64,000 nucleotides of DNA from Paralvinella palmiformis. Lineage: Eukaryota > Annelida > Polychaeta > Terebellida > Alvinellidae. Positions 1 through 10,490 of this stretch are shown here, piece by piece. How positions within the stretch are numbered: position 1 is the stretch's first letter; the number at the start of each line of letters is the position of its first letter. The notes beneath the pieces are model-generated. The model was given only the letters and a program-made list of their open reading frames with translations, was not told the origin of the DNA and did not search any database. The DNA is taken from positions 53,501-117,500 of the forward strand of contig JAODUP010000315.1 of the NCBI GenBank assembly GCA_025642065.1, written 5' to 3'. A program made the translations under genes and the position numbers.

Positions 1-500
1 AGTAACAACAGAATCACTAACGTCTATATTTTCAACTTCAGATATAGTAACTCCAACACAGTGAGCATTCTTTTCTCTAACCTGTTCAGTGGCCAACTGA
101 ACCTTATCCCCTGATTCTTCTAACTGGTCTGATGGCAGAGCATTATTTAACTCATGAACAGTTACTTCCTCACCAACGTTCTCACTATCACAGTTTAATA
201 ATATTCTAGCTTTACTTATCTCTGGTATACCCATTAATTTCACAAAGCAGTCTAATTTTCCTGAAGATTTTAAATCAGTGGCCAAGTCGTTGTGTGACTT
301 TCGGGTCGGCTCTTCATTTTTCAAACTTGACGGATCAATTGTCTGGACTGTTCTATCTTCAGAGCTGTTATTTTTCGGCGTTTTGGCTTGTCGGCAAGAA
401 CTTGCTTGAGGATCAGACAGCTTCCTCTTCTTCTGACTTGAGTTAGCTGACACCGGGGAAGTTACTGGTTTTGGTGTTAGAACTCTGAATGGTAACCGGG
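1..500 (-). CDS. CHAF1A: CHAF1A (CAF-1 p150) exon 3, partial
   Basis: Third coding exon of the large subunit of chromatin assembly factor 1, the PCNA-linked histone H3-H4 chaperone that builds nucleosomes behind replication forks in the nucleus. The minus strand is open for the whole 500 bases and continues past the left edge. The acceptor is a T-rich tract ending in CACGCACAG at 501. The first two bases complete an Ala codon begun in the previous exon, giving QARLPFRVLTPKP, which I recognise from the N-terminal PCNA-binding segment of p150. A basic KKRK at about residues 65-68 looks like a nuclear localisation signal. The rest (166 codons) is Ser/Asp/Glu/Lys-rich with no fold visible, as expected for the disordered N-terminal part of p150. 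The acidic/KER region and the histone-binding part must lie outside the window. The identification rests on one short conserved motif plus exon fit. Confidence 0.8.
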
Positions 501-618
501 CTGTGCGTGAAAAAAGAAAATATTTATTCAACCTCTACCATGAACAATGCATGAAAATGAAAGATGCGATGTACAGAAAATTGGGTTTAACATATTATCC
601 AATTTTATACATGCATAC

Positions 619-693
619 CTTGTTTCAATTTTTTTGTAGGAGGGGTGGCTTGGTCTATCACAGAGTCAACGTCCTCAGGTTTCTTATTTTCAC
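619..693 (-). CDS. CHAF1A: CHAF1A exon 2
   Basis: A 75-nt exon between acceptor CCTTTTTAG (just above 693) and donor GTATGC (just below 619). The frame is fixed by both neighbours: the first two bases (GT) finish a Gly codon started by exon 1, then 24 codons follow, and the last G starts the Ala codon completed in exon 3. The 24 residues begin ENKKPEDVDS and end PPTKKLKQ. The KKLKQ end joined to ARLPF from the next exon recreates the conserved p150 N-terminal motif, so the 118-nt intron at 501-618 cuts through the motif. The phases agree at both junctions without any adjustment, which strongly supports the model. Confidence 0.82.
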
Positions 694-923
694 CTAAAAA
701 GGCAGTTCAAAAGAAACAAAACTATCACAAAACTATTTTTATTATAAGTGAGTACTCCGTTTACCTTTAGCACTGGTTGCATGATCTGGAACATATGGCC
801 AAGGGAACCCCCCACCCCCTCTCAGATACTTCCCACAAACAGAGGGATTTCCAATGTAGTACTACATTCACTATGATTTGTTTACAATATTAAATAAAGT
901 TGAAATTGGGACGTAGTGCTGAT

Positions 924-1103
924 ATGATGATTGTTGTTTTACGGTCACTGCGTACATAATAGGTTAAATGGGCCAAGCGACCTCCAAAGGTAATGAAACA
1001 AAGTCAAAGATGAAACACCCTTGAGATATGCACATGCCAAGATTTGAAGACGTGTGGTAGTGATCTGTGATCCAACACGCTATTGCTAGACCACGGAGGC
1101 GCC
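924..1103 (-). mobile_element. SINE-A copy
   Basis: Nearly full-length minus-strand member of the main tRNA-derived SINE family. Its head, at the right end, contains CGGAGGCGCCC read on the plus strand. The body includes the complement of the conserved TTCATCTTTGACTT block and of the final GGCCGTAAAACA block. The B box is eroded and no clear target duplication was found, so it looks old. Confidence 0.85.
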
Positions 1104-1248
1104 CATAACTATTTCAGAGCATCATTGATTCTTAATCTTAGTGCTAATATAATGAACTGAGAAGTGGAAAGTTATGGTGTTTAGTTTAATCATAGGATAT
1201 ATCAAGGACAGAAATAAAATAATCTTCAAAAAATGGGGTCATTCTAAG

Positions 1249-1668
1249 GTTTACATTTATGTCAAAGAGTGTCATGTGAGGATGACAACTCTTGTAACAT
1301 AAAACTATCTGATGTTGGCACCATATTTAGCTGAATGAGTTGCAGAGGGAAAACCTAAATAGTTTTCTTTAAAGAAGTATTACTTTTGAGGGGGACTTCT
1401 ACAGTTTAAAATTGCATAAAACACCATCACAGAAGGATGGTGGCCTGAGGGTTAACCAGGATTATGTGGTTCTCAAACCAGTTTAATAGCCATTAATTTG
1501 AAAAATATGAAAATCAGTTCTGATTGAAGTCTCTTCCAAAAATCTGACTTCAGTTTTCTCTGGCAAGATAGAGGTCTTGGATTGTTGGCATCCTCAGCTA
1601 CACTGTGCCAACATCTGGTAGTTTTATGTTGTTATCCTCGCATGACACTCTCTGACATAAATGCAAAC
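1249..1668. mobile_element. MITE-like inverted-repeat element
   Basis: The left arm, starting GTTTACATTTATGTCAAAGA, is repeated in reverse complement at the right end, which ends TCTGACATAAATGCAAAC. The arms match over about 65-70 bases with a few substitutions and one insertion of about 8 bases, and share GAGTGTCATG, CATAAAACTA and GATGTTGGCAC. The 280-bp interior has no open frame I recognise. Arm length and total size (420 bp) fit a non-autonomous DNA transposon. The superfamily is unknown and no target duplication is obvious. Confidence 0.8.
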
Positions 1669-2590
1669 TGTACTTTTCAATCATCAACATTAGACATCAC
1701 TGGATAGATGTATGACAGTTAAGGTGAATAGCTAATGACCGTTTTTCTTGCACGAACATTTTATGTTGGAACCACAAGTTTGTGAGGGCCGAATCACATT
1801 TTAGACCACACTTTACTACTAAAATTGAGAATTTATGAGGGTCATTATACAATTTGGGGACACTTTCGCGTCCATGACATTATCTTGTCATAATATCTCC
1901 TGTTTTTGTAATTTCTGTTTCAATAAATGGTGTTACTACTTCAAATGTCATTTATTAATAGAAATAACGATAACAATAAAACCTGACTTGATTAACTAAA
2001 CATCTATCACTAACCATAGCTTTCTGGATCTGGTAAATGACCTGTCCAGTATCTAACTTTATTTTAATACCTGATGTTATATTGTATAAACAAATAATCT
2101 GATGACATTTTTTTTAAATACTTTATGTAAAATACATTTGTTATGACAGCACATATCATGTTTTATTAATTTACAAAAATTGAAATTATCAAATTATATG
2201 CATACAAAGTTACACCCAGCAAACTACAACTCTGTCATGAAAACAGAACTTTTCCAAGGCAAGAGAATGATTGCTCTATATATGGCTACTACATTCATCA
2301 GATGGCAGTCATAGAGATGTTTGAGCGGGAAAGAATACCTTTTAAACCTTGTTGAGCATGTACACTTATTCATTTACATATTGATATGCTCATTTCATGG
2401 TTGACTGACTAGGTCAGTCAGCTCCATCACAGTGATTACTCATAGATAACGTACAACAAATATTATTTTCAACTCCGTCACGATACTCTCTGTGATGGGA
2501 GACCCCTCTTTGTCGCCCAATGTATGTAGGCCTTGGCCTATGTTCAACCCTCTTGACCCACCAATTTGAGATTTAGATTGACACCAATAG

Positions 2591-2881
2591 AGCCAAATAG
2601 GCATCATTAATGTAACAGAAGACAACAACGGAGATGTAGTCATCAGCGCATCATCAGATAAAAAACCTACAGAAAAAGCTGGGCTGCTGCGGTCTGACGC
2701 GTATCGCCAACTTTAGAAGTGTTCTATCAAACAACAGCAAGAGAGTTGTGGAACAGTTAGAAAGATGCTCCTTTTCATTTGACACCGAGTGATCAAATTA
2801 GACAACGGTACAAAGAAGCTAGGACAGAACGACTGCGTAAAAAAGACAGATGGGGAAACCTGAATGTGACGTCGGCGGCAG
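2591..2881 (+). pseudogene. Frameshifted coding-like relic, identity unknown
   Basis: Three consecutive stretches on the plus strand read like protein, each in a different frame. The first (2591-2716) includes NNGDVVISASSDKKPTEKAG and LLRSDAYRQL and stops at TAG. The second, from about 2706, includes SVLSNNSKRVVEQLER and stops at TGA 2790. The third, from 2761, includes PSDQIRQRYKEARTERL and KKDRWGNL up to a possible donor at 2882. The composition (polar, helical, Lys/Arg/Glu-rich) is unlike the surrounding AT-rich intron. A decayed exon, retropseudogene or transposon fragment with two frameshifts would explain it. I do not recognise the family and it may be chance. Confidence 0.35.
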
Positions 2882-4732
2882 GTGTTTCCCAAACAATTTG
2901 ACGGGATTCTAGATTTTCTCGTCCACCTGAAGTATTGGTCGAATTTCTCCCCATCAAATCATAGTTACGGTATGCTCCTTGTTGAAGCCTGTTCTTGTTT
3001 GTCATTCACCCACCAGCAGTGTTTTATGTGCTTGTTACGTTATGTTGCTCCATCACCAACAGAAAAAGCTGAAATTTGGACTGATTAGCCATGTTCTTGG
3101 CATGAAAATCTTCAGCATATTCCTGGATAAGCATTCTAAGGATGTAACAATAGGATATTGTTTTAATAATAATTTATTGTTTGGCATATGTAATCTGTAA
3201 ATCTGTTTTGGGTGAGTAATAACTGAGACCCCCACACACCTGTTGTTTTTTTGCTATCTATTCTTTATTTCTAATGTATTGCCTTGTTCTTGGTATGAAA
3301 ATCTTTGACAAAATAGACTGAAAACTCATGCTGCATACTGTATCCCATAGGTCTCGTATTTTAGGCCTAAAATATCACGATTTATGGTAGTACGTTCCAT
3401 TAAGCCTGCAGTATTTCCAGGTGACGTTTTGAACACAGGAAATAGTTTTGTTTTCATAATTTGTTATTGGCACCAATGCGTTTTGTATACTGTCAATAGC
3501 TCAAAGCAAATTATAATGCTTGTTTACACAAACTGTTAACGCCTACATAGGACAGCGAACTTTATTAACGGTTTTGATTAAACATGCAACAAACCACATA
3601 TGAAGCCCATGACCTATAATTATACATATTGTCAATTACTAATACTACCCTTTGATGGTACATTTTAGTCGCCAATGCGGCAATAACCAAGACGGTGTAA
3701 ATTACTGGTAGTGATATAAAAAGATCTGGGCCCGAGTGTTACAATCACGTCGATATAGTTGGACAGGTGTGATATCTTCGACCTCCTTCATTGTTGTTTG
3801 AACATCTTCAAAGATGTTGAAAGCCTCGACCTGACTTTAGACCAAATAAAACTGTATTCTGCTCAGGCACCATATTAAAAAAGATAGAGGTAAAGGATTC
3901 GGGAGTCAGGAGTGTTTGGACCTTTAGTGCTAGGGAACACGGTTCTGATGCTCGGCTACGCAATCACTTTGTTTTAACAAATATTTCTAAATACATAGAA
4001 ACTCATATCTGCATGTTTCTGGTGGTTTAAACGTCATTCGATAGATAACATCACCATGCATAATTGCCCCCACATGCAAGCCAATTCATCCCATATACGC
4101 ACACAGTGAAGAAACGCAAGTAAACCGATATTTCAATGACTGAAAAGAACTTTATATTACTGAAATTTAGAGTAGCAATGCATTGTGCAGGGCGTCAAAG
4201 CAAAACACCAATCAATTGACAAATACAAGCAGAATTTAAGCATGAAAATTATTTTCATTTCTTCACAATTCCATAGGACCATACGGCTGTTTTGGAGTTA
4301 TACAGTCGGGTAACCCCAACAAGATTATTTTTAAGACTGGCCTCAGTAATGGGCAAATACATAATTTGGGATATATAGCAAAAACAATCAAAAGCACAGG
4401 ATGGGTGCATTTAATTAGAGAACTGTCTACAGGTACATGAGCGGTACATTTAGACCCTAGTCTAAACGTATGTGCATGAATCTCTTTGTGCGAGGATGCG
4501 TGAGCATCTCTTTTTGAAACGATAATGGCTGAGTTGGTTTTAGATCGACAGAATCACACAGGAAATGCTGCCCTAAAGTTTTCTTAAACTACAGGTTTAA
4601 TCAATTAAACGGCTACAAAATTACAATACATAATATGTCTTGTAGTTGTAGAGCTGATGTTTAACACACACGCATGAAAAAAACTTGCGTACGTTTAAAC
4701 CCCAGTACTAAAGATACAGATGCAGAGTAATG

Positions 4733-4772
4733 CATTGACCTGAAGGCTGAAGCGTTTTCTTTCAGGTCAATG
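4733..4772. repeat. Perfect 12-bp hairpin
   Basis: CATTGACCTGAA at 4733-4744 is followed, after a 16-base loop, by its exact reverse complement TTCAGGTCAATG at 4761-4772. The flanks (4430-4880) contain further scattered inverted pieces around GTACATTTAGAC and CGTTTAAAC, so this may be the core of an old palindromic transposon. Confidence 0.6.
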
Positions 4773-5447
4773 GACTAATCATCTAATGCCATTACAACCA
4801 TAAATAAAAACATATACATAATGGCTCATGTACATTTAGACTACAGGTTTAATTGTACGGCTCACGTACATGTACCCACTCACCCACTGCCTTTAATTAA
4901 GTAGTATTATGAACAGATCTATCATTTCTATGTATGCAGACTAGATAGTAGATCAGATAATGAGTTTAAGATAGGGATACATCTGTGACTTGTTCATGGT
5001 CCAGATATCCTGGCCCAAGCGCAGTCATCTCATAATGAGAAGAATTATCCTGAACGAGCTGTACTGTTATCAAAATGACAGACAATTACTGACTTAGATA
5101 TTCATATTCAATATGATATTGTGTCTTTGAAACTACGCAAGGCTTAGCCTTAGCCTTAGGCCGTTGGCAGCAAACCAAATCGCAGACGCAGGTGCATTTG
5201 TATCATTTTGTACGATTAGTTCAATAGTTGTGATCAGAACTGAATGACAGTGTACTGTTGTTATTTATTAATTAGCTATGCTTATCCGAAACACCTCAAT
5301 TTAATGTATATGTCAAAAATATGTACACATTTATTGTACTGTGAGTGTCCAATAGGTATAATTTCTGGGGCGGCGCATCATGATCAGTCAGACTGATGAT
5401 CACTGATCAGTCACGGTTAATATGTAACTACGATATTGATAACAAAC

Positions 5448-5496
5448 CTTCGTTTATCGGAGAGGCTGTCTTCGCCACAAAAGTTTCGGCATCCAT
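5448..5496 (-). CDS. CHAF1A: CHAF1A exon 1 with start codon
   Basis: Candidate first coding exon on the minus strand. ATG at 5496 opens a short frame reading MDAETFVAKTASPINE plus one extra G, followed by donor GTTTGT at 5447-5442. The single trailing G joins the GT at the start of the 619-693 exon to make Gly, so the phases match. A short first exon ahead of the KKLKQARLPF segment fits p150 genes, in which this motif lies close to the N-terminus. No other ATG-containing piece with a correct phase-1 donor was seen in the 4.75-kb intron. The residues themselves are not diagnostic, so the call depends on position, ATG, donor and phase. Confidence 0.65.
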
Positions 5497-6438
5497 GATA
5501 ACTTCCAAATCGCTACGAACACACGAAAAAAATTAACATTAATAAAATTAAACAAAGTCCTCAGACTGACATAATAATATAAATTACTCAAGACAAATTT
5601 GGCGGGAGTGCGAGATGCAGTTAATTCATCCCTGATTGTAATTGGTTTAAATATCATCATATTTAAAAAAGATAAATATAAATCATAAGTAAATATGTTA
5701 ATATTGTTGTTCACTACAATTACCTTGTGATTAATTTCATATTAAATTTGCTAAATATTGTATTAAAAAGATATTATTAATTTGGTGCGAACTTGCTTTG
5801 TCAACGTCGCAAATTTAGGCTAAAACGTATCTTACACATAGCGTGCTACATTTCGGCGTTTCTATGCTAAATCTAAACAAAAATAAATTTCCGGCACACT
5901 TAGATCTAATAACAATTATGAATTATTTATTTTCCATGAAATATGATATTACTGCTATTATATAGTATTTTTAACGTTTAAGCATTAAGTTGTAATTAAT
6001 AAAAAATAATATTCTAAACTTTGATGTGATTTTGAAGTGGGTTACAACTTGGAATTTTTATTGTCTGGATGTTTTATGGTGACGTTTATTGCAAAATCTG
6101 CATTCATTGTCATGCGCTACTTCTGTAAATCAGTCAGCATGGTTGATTCACATGAAATAATCCAAACGAAATAAAAGACAGGTGATTTGTTTGTGTGGCT
6201 TAGTATTTGAATAACCCTTTGATTGTTTTCACCTCTAGAAATTGCTCTGACCCAAAATACAATATTATTACAACAAACATGAGCGCCCATTGGTTTTGAT
6301 AATTGAGGATTGGATGGCCACAATAAAGATTATTTAATTTAATTAACATCAAATAAAACGTTTGAATTCTTGACTTTAATGGTTGATATGTCATTATTAA
6401 CTATGTGTTCAGTACTCTATACTGGTCAACGATTTTCT

Positions 6439-6471
<33 letters not shown>

Positions 6472-6809
6472 AGAGAGAGAGAGAGAGAGAGAGAGAGTTG
6501 TATCAATTATTTGTATTTTGGTTATATAATGATGTAATTCGTGTGTGTTAACTTTGAATGTGAAATGAAATGTTTTTCTGACGACAGAAAGCAAGGGACG
6601 ATTTGCACGTGCCGGTCATGGTTGAGACGAATTGGGGCGATGTGACATGGGGCGAAATGTGCGTAAACCGATACGGAATCACTGCATAAGAGAGGCCGTG
6701 TTTGAGCGCCTGTGTTTTTTGTTGTCAGATATTTCGTTGTCATCCGTTACCCTCATTTGCCACATAGCTCACACCATTTGGATATATATATGTAATATTG
6801 GATATCAAG
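5497..6809. promoter_or_regulatory. Divergent intergenic/promoter region, CHAF1A - endophilin-A
   Basis: The 1,313 bp between the CHAF1A ATG (minus strand) and the endophilin ATG (plus strand) must carry the 5' UTRs, unless either gene has an upstream noncoding exon. It is AT-rich near CHAF1A (5500-6100), has a (TA)n-(GA)n tract at 6444-6497, and is more GC-rich from about 6580 to 6720, where clustered CpGs suggest the endophilin promoter side. I could not assign TATA boxes or start sites: TATA-like strings are too common here to mean anything. Confidence 0.5.
6444..6497. repeat. (TA)n-(GA)n microsatellite
   Basis: About 14 TA units (6444-6471) run directly into about 13 GA units (6472-6497). 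It lies about 310 bp upstream of the endophilin start codon, inside the presumed divergent promoter region. GA tracts can bind GAGA-type factors in some animals, but nothing here shows that they do. Confidence 0.9.
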
Positions 6810-6854
6810 ATGTCATTGGCAGGATTTAGGAAGCAGCTTAATAAAGCTAACCAG
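6810..6854 (+). CDS. SH3GL: Endophilin-A exon 1 (start codon, H0 helix)
   Basis: ATG at 6810 begins 15 codons reading MSLAGFRKQLNKANQ, ending at donor CAG/GTAATA in phase 0. This is the N-terminal H0 segment of endophilin-A. Vertebrate family members begin MSVAGLKKQFHKATQ and the fly protein MAFAGLKKQINKANQ, so identity is clear and the start is certain. H0 inserts as an amphipathic helix into the cytosolic leaflet and, with the BAR domain, bends or senses membrane during synaptic-vesicle and clathrin-independent endocytosis. The exon length and end point match those I know for the vertebrate genes. An upstream noncoding exon cannot be excluded. Confidence 0.95.
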
Positions 6855-8239
6855 GTAATATTCGCATTAGAGTCACACTTTCCCATCATCTTATAAAGAC
6901 TTAGTCTTATTCATTTAGAATAGATCTATCTATCTGAGTATCTCTCCTCAGGCTCAGGCTGATACCATTGGTGATGGTAATGTTACTGGTAGTTTGTCGC
7001 TTGAAGTGGCCGCATTTACTGTGAAGGATGTTGGTATGCAATGGGAAGCAAATGATTACATTGAAATAAACAACAGCAGCTATGACTATCGGACTCCTGT
7101 CGGCACTTGTCAGGGGGTCCTGTGACCAGTCAGTTACTGACTTGCTAGATCTAGGTCTAACACTTAGTCAGACTCTTAGATCGTATTCTTATCGTTAATA
7201 TATAGTGACAAATTGCTTTGTATGAAATGACGAATATTTATATAATATTTGTCTTATTATTTAGCCTAGGTTTGTTGGGAGCTGATACTATTCAAATTCT
7301 GTTCAGAAACTATTCTAATCATTGTCATAATAATTGTGAGAATCTGGGTCACATAAAATTGATAAATGATAGATAAATTTAATACTTAAGTATGGGAGGA
7401 TCTATATGGTGAAAAAGCACACCTAGGATGAAATGCCCTTGCCTTATCAGGCTTATCATCCTTATGAGTTATGGGGGAAATGGACAAACCTCTACCCTAG
7501 TCTATCATCTATGTCATATCCTGAATAGGTTGAAGTTGTTTGAAGTTTGAAATAAGAAAGCGATATTAATACAGAATTCAATTAAAAAGTTATATTCATA
7601 AATAATCAACTTTTATGATCTCTTTGATCCTCTTAACTGCAATTAGACATCTACTAGTATCTTGGCAGCAGCATGGTTCATTGACTTTGTTTCTATTGAA
7701 CTGTAGTGCAATTTAAAGAGAAGCCAATGAACAATTGATAACAGAAGCCTCTCTGATGCCAAATGATATTTGTCAATTAAGTTATGAAAACTTATAACAT
7801 AGATGTGGGTGCTTTTGTCCATTTTTTTCCACAACACACAAACCATTTGTTTAGCCTACCATGTGCCATCAAACACCATCACTATCAAAACTATTTTGGT
7901 AAATGTGTGTGTAGATGTTGTCATTATGAAATTAGCACAGGAATGGTTTTAACAGGGACTGATCTTGAAAGATCATTTTATTCAAAGCCTTAATGACGTG
8001 GAAGATTAATTTTAGCCAGTCAAAAAGGTATTGACCTATTATATATATCTTTCTATGAAGGCGTGAAAAACAATAGCAGCACCCTTATACAAATATTTCT
8101 TCCTAGACACCATTGAGGCATTGATGCGAGATACTGCTGCAGGCATCCCTCCTTCTTCCCTAGCAGTTACATCGGTGATAATTCCATCTAACAATTCATA
8201 TTGATCCAATGTTCTGTTCTTCCTCTAAAGTAAACTTAT

Positions 8240-8405
8240 GCGTTGTTCCAATGGCACAGTAGATAGAGCAGTGTGCTGTTAAAACCTCCAGGTTATGGGT
8301 TAAAATCTGGGATTTGTTTCCGTTGGCAGATGCCCCCAGCCTTTTAATTTTATTACCAGGACCAAGGCTAAACAACAGCAGGGATGGGAGTTTTTCCAGA
8401 GCTGA
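8240..8405 (+). mobile_element. SINE-B copy
   Basis: tRNA-like head beginning TTGTTCCAATGGCACAGTAG, with AACCTCCAGGTTATGGGTT in place of the T-arm. It is followed by the family's body with TTTCCGTTGGCAG and a degraded tail. The B box is mutated (GGGTTAAAATC), so this is an old copy. Confidence 0.6.
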
Positions 8406-8596
8406 GAGTGAAAGTAACATTTTGGAAATGGAGAGTGAGTGAAACTGGTGGTTTGAAGAAAATAATTATTTCAGGAGACTTATTTTATCCACACTCAAAT
8501 AATCTGAGATTGTCCTAAAAATTTGTGGTTCACTTTGCTCTCCAATTTACTTTTCTCAGTTTATTTCTCTGCAAAGGCCACTCATGCCTGCTAAGG

Positions 8597-8770
8597 GGTG
8601 CCTCCGTCATCTGGTTGGTATCGTGTTTGACCACAGATCACTTCCAGTTCCACCTGAGCTCGATTCTCGGCATGGGCACGTCTGAAGGGTGTTTCATCTT
8701 TGGTTGATTACCTTTGGAGGTCATTTAGCTTACCATGTGCACAAAGGTGGCTGTAAAAAACATTGATCAT
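8597..8770 (+). mobile_element. SINE-A copy with 16-bp target duplication
   Basis: Complete plus-strand copy: a head with TGCCTCCGTC and a CTGAGCTCGATTCTCGG B box, then AAGGGTGTTTCATCTTTG, TACCTTTGGAGGTC, CACAAAGGTGGC and an ATC-type tail. It is flanked on both sides by an exact copy of CTCATGCCTGCTAAGG (8581-8596 and 8771-8786), the clearest mark of retrotransposition in the window. Confidence 0.95.
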
Positions 8771-10384
8771 CTCATGCCTGCTAAGGTGAATTTTATGGGA
8801 AATATGGCAACAGTTAGATGATAGCTTTTGTTGAGATAGCAGAATAAACATAGCAGTTAGGATGAGATTTGTGAAATAATTCAACCGTTTAATGGGCCAC
8901 CGTTAGATGAAAATAGAAGGTAGCCCTAGCTCAAATAAAGCTATTTAGTTAATATAATTAGCAGAAATTGGCTTTATTTAAAAACAAATACTCGGCAAAG
9001 CTGCTCAAGCAGATTGAAAATAATAGTTTCATTGTACATTACTTCCTAACCATTAGTAACAGTGGCTTCGAATAAAATGAGTTGGCGTTAAATTCTTTTA
9101 AAAATTTAATTATGTATTTCTAATTATTCTGATTTTGGTTTACTGGATGAACTTATATGTAATGTTTTTGCTTCTGACCCCTATTATGAATGAATCGGGC
9201 TAACACTTTAGCCCGGGTTGAACCAGTGTGGCTCAGGCCTATTCGCTAAACCTAGGTTTTACTAGTTCAACCCAATTTAAAATGAGTTTTTGTTATCCAA
9301 AAACAAATTACATAACTAAATCAGAAACACATAACAAGTGGCCTTTGGAATGTCTGTGTTTTATGACAGTTGTGTTTGTAAACTGAAACCAGATATTTGG
9401 TGTAGTCATCTTAAGAAGACGTATAAGAGCGTGCTTCATGGTCCCAGTGTTGAGTGGTAGGTGCTAAGGTTGAGAAATACCATGAATTAGAGCACTGTAT
9501 TACAAACGTTCTGATCAGGATTTCCATAATAATGTTGTCTCTCTTTTTGGAGATTGTTTTGCCTTGAGAGTTGTCCCTCAGCAAAATAAAGCCCATTTAA
9601 TCGCTCACTCATCTTTACCAACAAGATACCAATAACGCATTATAAGTTTACAGGTTCCTAGTTTGTTTCAAAGTTTCCTCTAGATGAGGTCATATGATGC
9701 TGCATTAGCTGTGAAGGATAACAGTTTTGTTACCAAGGTAACAAGTCCAGGACCCACTGCAATGTCTGATGGTAATTCAGTACATGTTGATGAAATATGT
9801 TTTAAAAAGAGACCAAGCTACCTAGTATTTCTCACTGTCCTAGGAAATATGCATATTTCCTGGAATATTGAAAACCCTGACCCCAGTTTACGCATAAATT
9901 TATCGTCGATATTATTACTGTACAACAAATTAATTCATATTGATCTGCAAAGGAGGAACTCTTAATTGTTTCAACATGCAGTGTTCATAATGTTCTATAC
10001 AGTGTCTGCAATCTGACACAGCTCAGGTTTCAGAAAATATCCAACTCACATTATAATTTGATGCATTTCCATACCCCAAAAAATCATTCAACTTAGCTAC
10101 AGACACCCACCCACAGCGTCTGTTGTGGGTAGTGTGTTTATTTTATCTAATGTCCTGAACGGCTGAAGCCCTCTCCTCAGCACCACTAACATCAGTAGCA
10201 ATACATAAAAGATTGAGTTGAAATGCCATGAACATGGTCATTGCTATTGTTTGATCCTCAGGGGTGGGGTCTGTAATATTGTAATTGTTCTCAATGAAGT
10301 GGTGGGGCCCATTTACATTCAGAGATCATTTGAGTTGTTTAGCATCAGCCCTGGTCACACATGTATAGGACATATGGATGAGAG

Positions 10385-10490
10385 GCAGCATCATCCATGT
10401 AGGGAAATAAATCCCACAAACACGTGAATGAGCTCGATTCGAACTCACAACCTGCAGGTTTGCAATGCTCTAATCACTGTTGAGGTATGA
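10385..10490 (-). mobile_element. SINE-B head fragment
   Basis: Minus-strand tRNA-like head. Read on the plus strand it contains CGATTCGAACTCACAACCTG (B box) and AATGCTCTAATCACTG (A-box side). The body is short or lost. It contains no intact cloverleaf, so it is a SINE remnant rather than a tRNA gene. Confidence 0.55.

Larger units (their letters stand above)
694..5447 (-). other. CHAF1A: CHAF1A intron 1
   Basis: Intron of 4,754 nt between the first two CHAF1A coding exons. It holds a minus-strand SINE-A (924-1103), an inverted-repeat element (1249-1668), a frameshifted coding-like relic on the plus strand (2591-2881) and a perfect 12-bp hairpin (4733-4772). Two direct copies of about 25 bp around GTTCTTGG lie near 3091 and 3283. 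The rest is AT-rich sequence in which I see nothing specific. Confidence 0.6.

Noticed and set aside
768..860. Possible extra CHAF1A exon on the minus strand reading YLRGGGGFPWPYVPDHATSA before an AAAG/GTAAAC donor
   Set aside because: The phase fits the 619-693 exon, but there is no ATG, an in-frame TAG lies close upstream, and no convincing acceptor is present. The ATG exon at 5448-5496 joins equally well. RNA would decide.
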